A stretch of DNA of 7,016 nt, from positions 1 to 7,016 of the forward strand of contig JALVBA010000257.1 of assembly GCA_027010905.1 (NCBI GenBank), written 5' to 3'. The stretch comes from Marinilabiliaceae bacterium. Its GTDB lineage: Bacteria > Bacteroidota > Bacteroidia > Bacteroidales > Marinilabiliaceae. The notes beneath the pieces are model-generated. The model had not been told where the DNA came from, searched no databases, and was given only the letters and a program-made list of their open reading frames with translations. Position numbers and translations under genes: made by a program. The stretch's first letter is position 1. Every line of letters starts with the position of its first letter. Of this stretch, positions 6,896 through 7,016 are shown piece by piece.

Positions 6896-6911
6896 CCGGC
6901 ATTTATGCCGG
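6896..6911. repeat. CCGGCAT-TT-ATGCCGG hairpin
   Basis: This is a perfect inverted repeat; in practice it folds as CCGGCA/TGCCGG with a TTTA loop. It is GC-rich in AT-rich surroundings and has no T-run after it on either strand, so it is not a standard terminator. It resembles the core hairpin of REP-type elements. Confidence 0.6.
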
Positions 6912-6933
6912 GAGTTAGAGAAGTGTGATGATT

Positions 6934-6952
6934 AGGGCTTTAGCCCTTTTTT
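6934..6952 (+). terminator. Possible intrinsic terminator, plus strand (right end of the 190-bp element)
   Basis: AGGGC(TTTA)GCCCT is followed by six T residues (6947-6952) on the plus strand, a compact rho-independent terminator shape. No plus-strand gene is visible that would need it, so it may only be a by-product of the palindromic end of the putative element. Confidence 0.4.
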
Positions 6953-6957
6953 GAATA

Positions 6958-6994
6958 AAAAAGTCCCCTCTCCAAAATGAAAAGGGGACTTTTT
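6958..6994. terminator. Strong bidirectional intrinsic terminator
   Basis: AAAAAGTCCCCT (6958-6969) pairs perfectly with AGGGGACTTTTT (6983-6994), a 12-bp stem with a 13-nt loop. The outer five pairs supply a T-run on both strands, so it can stop transcription from either side. Its likely job is to end a minus-strand gene lying beyond 7016, or to insulate this cluster from that neighbour. Confidence 0.85.
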
Positions 6995-7016
6995 AAAATA
7001 GAGTTCTGTATATTAT

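Larger units (their letters stand above)
6760..6949. mobile_element. Putative 190-bp non-autonomous element with 18-bp terminal inverted repeats
   Basis: The two ends, 6760-6777 and 6932-6949, are inverted copies of AAAGGGCTRAAGCCCTAA that match at 17 of 18 positions. Each end is itself a palindrome (AGGGCT/AGCCCT) and can fold alone. The inverted reading fits better than a direct one (12 of 14 over the core). Inside are four 16-bp tandem repeats, an 8-bp stem hairpin and a CCGGCAT/ATGCCGG hairpin, but no coding potential. This suggests a REP/BIME or MITE-like element. No clear target duplication flanks it; TTTG occurs near both ends but one base away from the left end. Copies elsewhere in the genome would be needed to call it mobile. 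Confidence 0.4.
6609..7016. other. 408-bp gene-free region with repeats and terminators
   Basis: No open frame here looks like a gene on either strand. The left part (6609-6745) is AT-rich leader DNA that should hold the promoter of the minus-strand cluster, although no good TAnnTTTG match was found. The middle (6760-6949) is a possible REP or MITE-like element with internal 16-bp tandem repeats and hairpins. The right part (6958-6994) is a strong bidirectional terminator that separates the cluster from whatever gene lies beyond the window. Confidence 0.7.

Overview
This 7,016-base window looks like chromosomal DNA from a member of the Bacteroidota that has a type IX secretion system, probably in or near the Bacteroidales or Marinilabiliales. 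The evidence is AT-rich DNA, weak or absent Shine-Dalgarno sites, one perfect match to the Bacteroidota -7 box (TAnnTTTG), a subtilisin-like protease with a type A T9SS sorting tail, and a periplasmic-TPR histidine kinase of a form common in this phylum. No tRNA, rRNA, CRISPR array or transposase gene was seen.

All five recognisable genes lie on the minus strand and run right to left. In transcription order they are: a secreted MORN-type repeat protein (5733-6590), a secreted S8 serine protease with a T9SS tail (4058-5695), xseA for the exonuclease VII large subunit (2675-4054), a TPR-containing sensor histidine kinase (304-2592), and xseB for the exonuclease VII small subunit (120-323). The spacing is tight: 37 bp, 3 bp, 82 bp, then a 20-bp overlap. 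At least the protease-xseA pair and the kinase-xseB pair should be translated from shared messages. The 82-bp gap before the kinase holds a candidate internal promoter.

The most unusual gene-level point is that a 762-residue membrane histidine kinase separates xseA from xseB, whose products form one enzyme. The two are normally side by side where they are clustered. Because the kinase overlaps xseB, the small subunit may be translationally coupled to a sensor gene and be under different control from the large subunit.

The right end (about 6609-7016) has no gene but is rich in structure. It holds a 190-bp segment bounded by near-identical 18-bp inverted repeats that are themselves palindromes, four tandem copies of a 16-bp unit, further hairpins including CCGGCAT/ATGCCGG, and finally a strong bidirectional terminator. 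The 190-bp segment resembles a non-autonomous REP or MITE-like element, which cannot be confirmed without genome-wide comparison. The left 119 bases beyond xseB hold only uncertain fragments of possible flanking genes.
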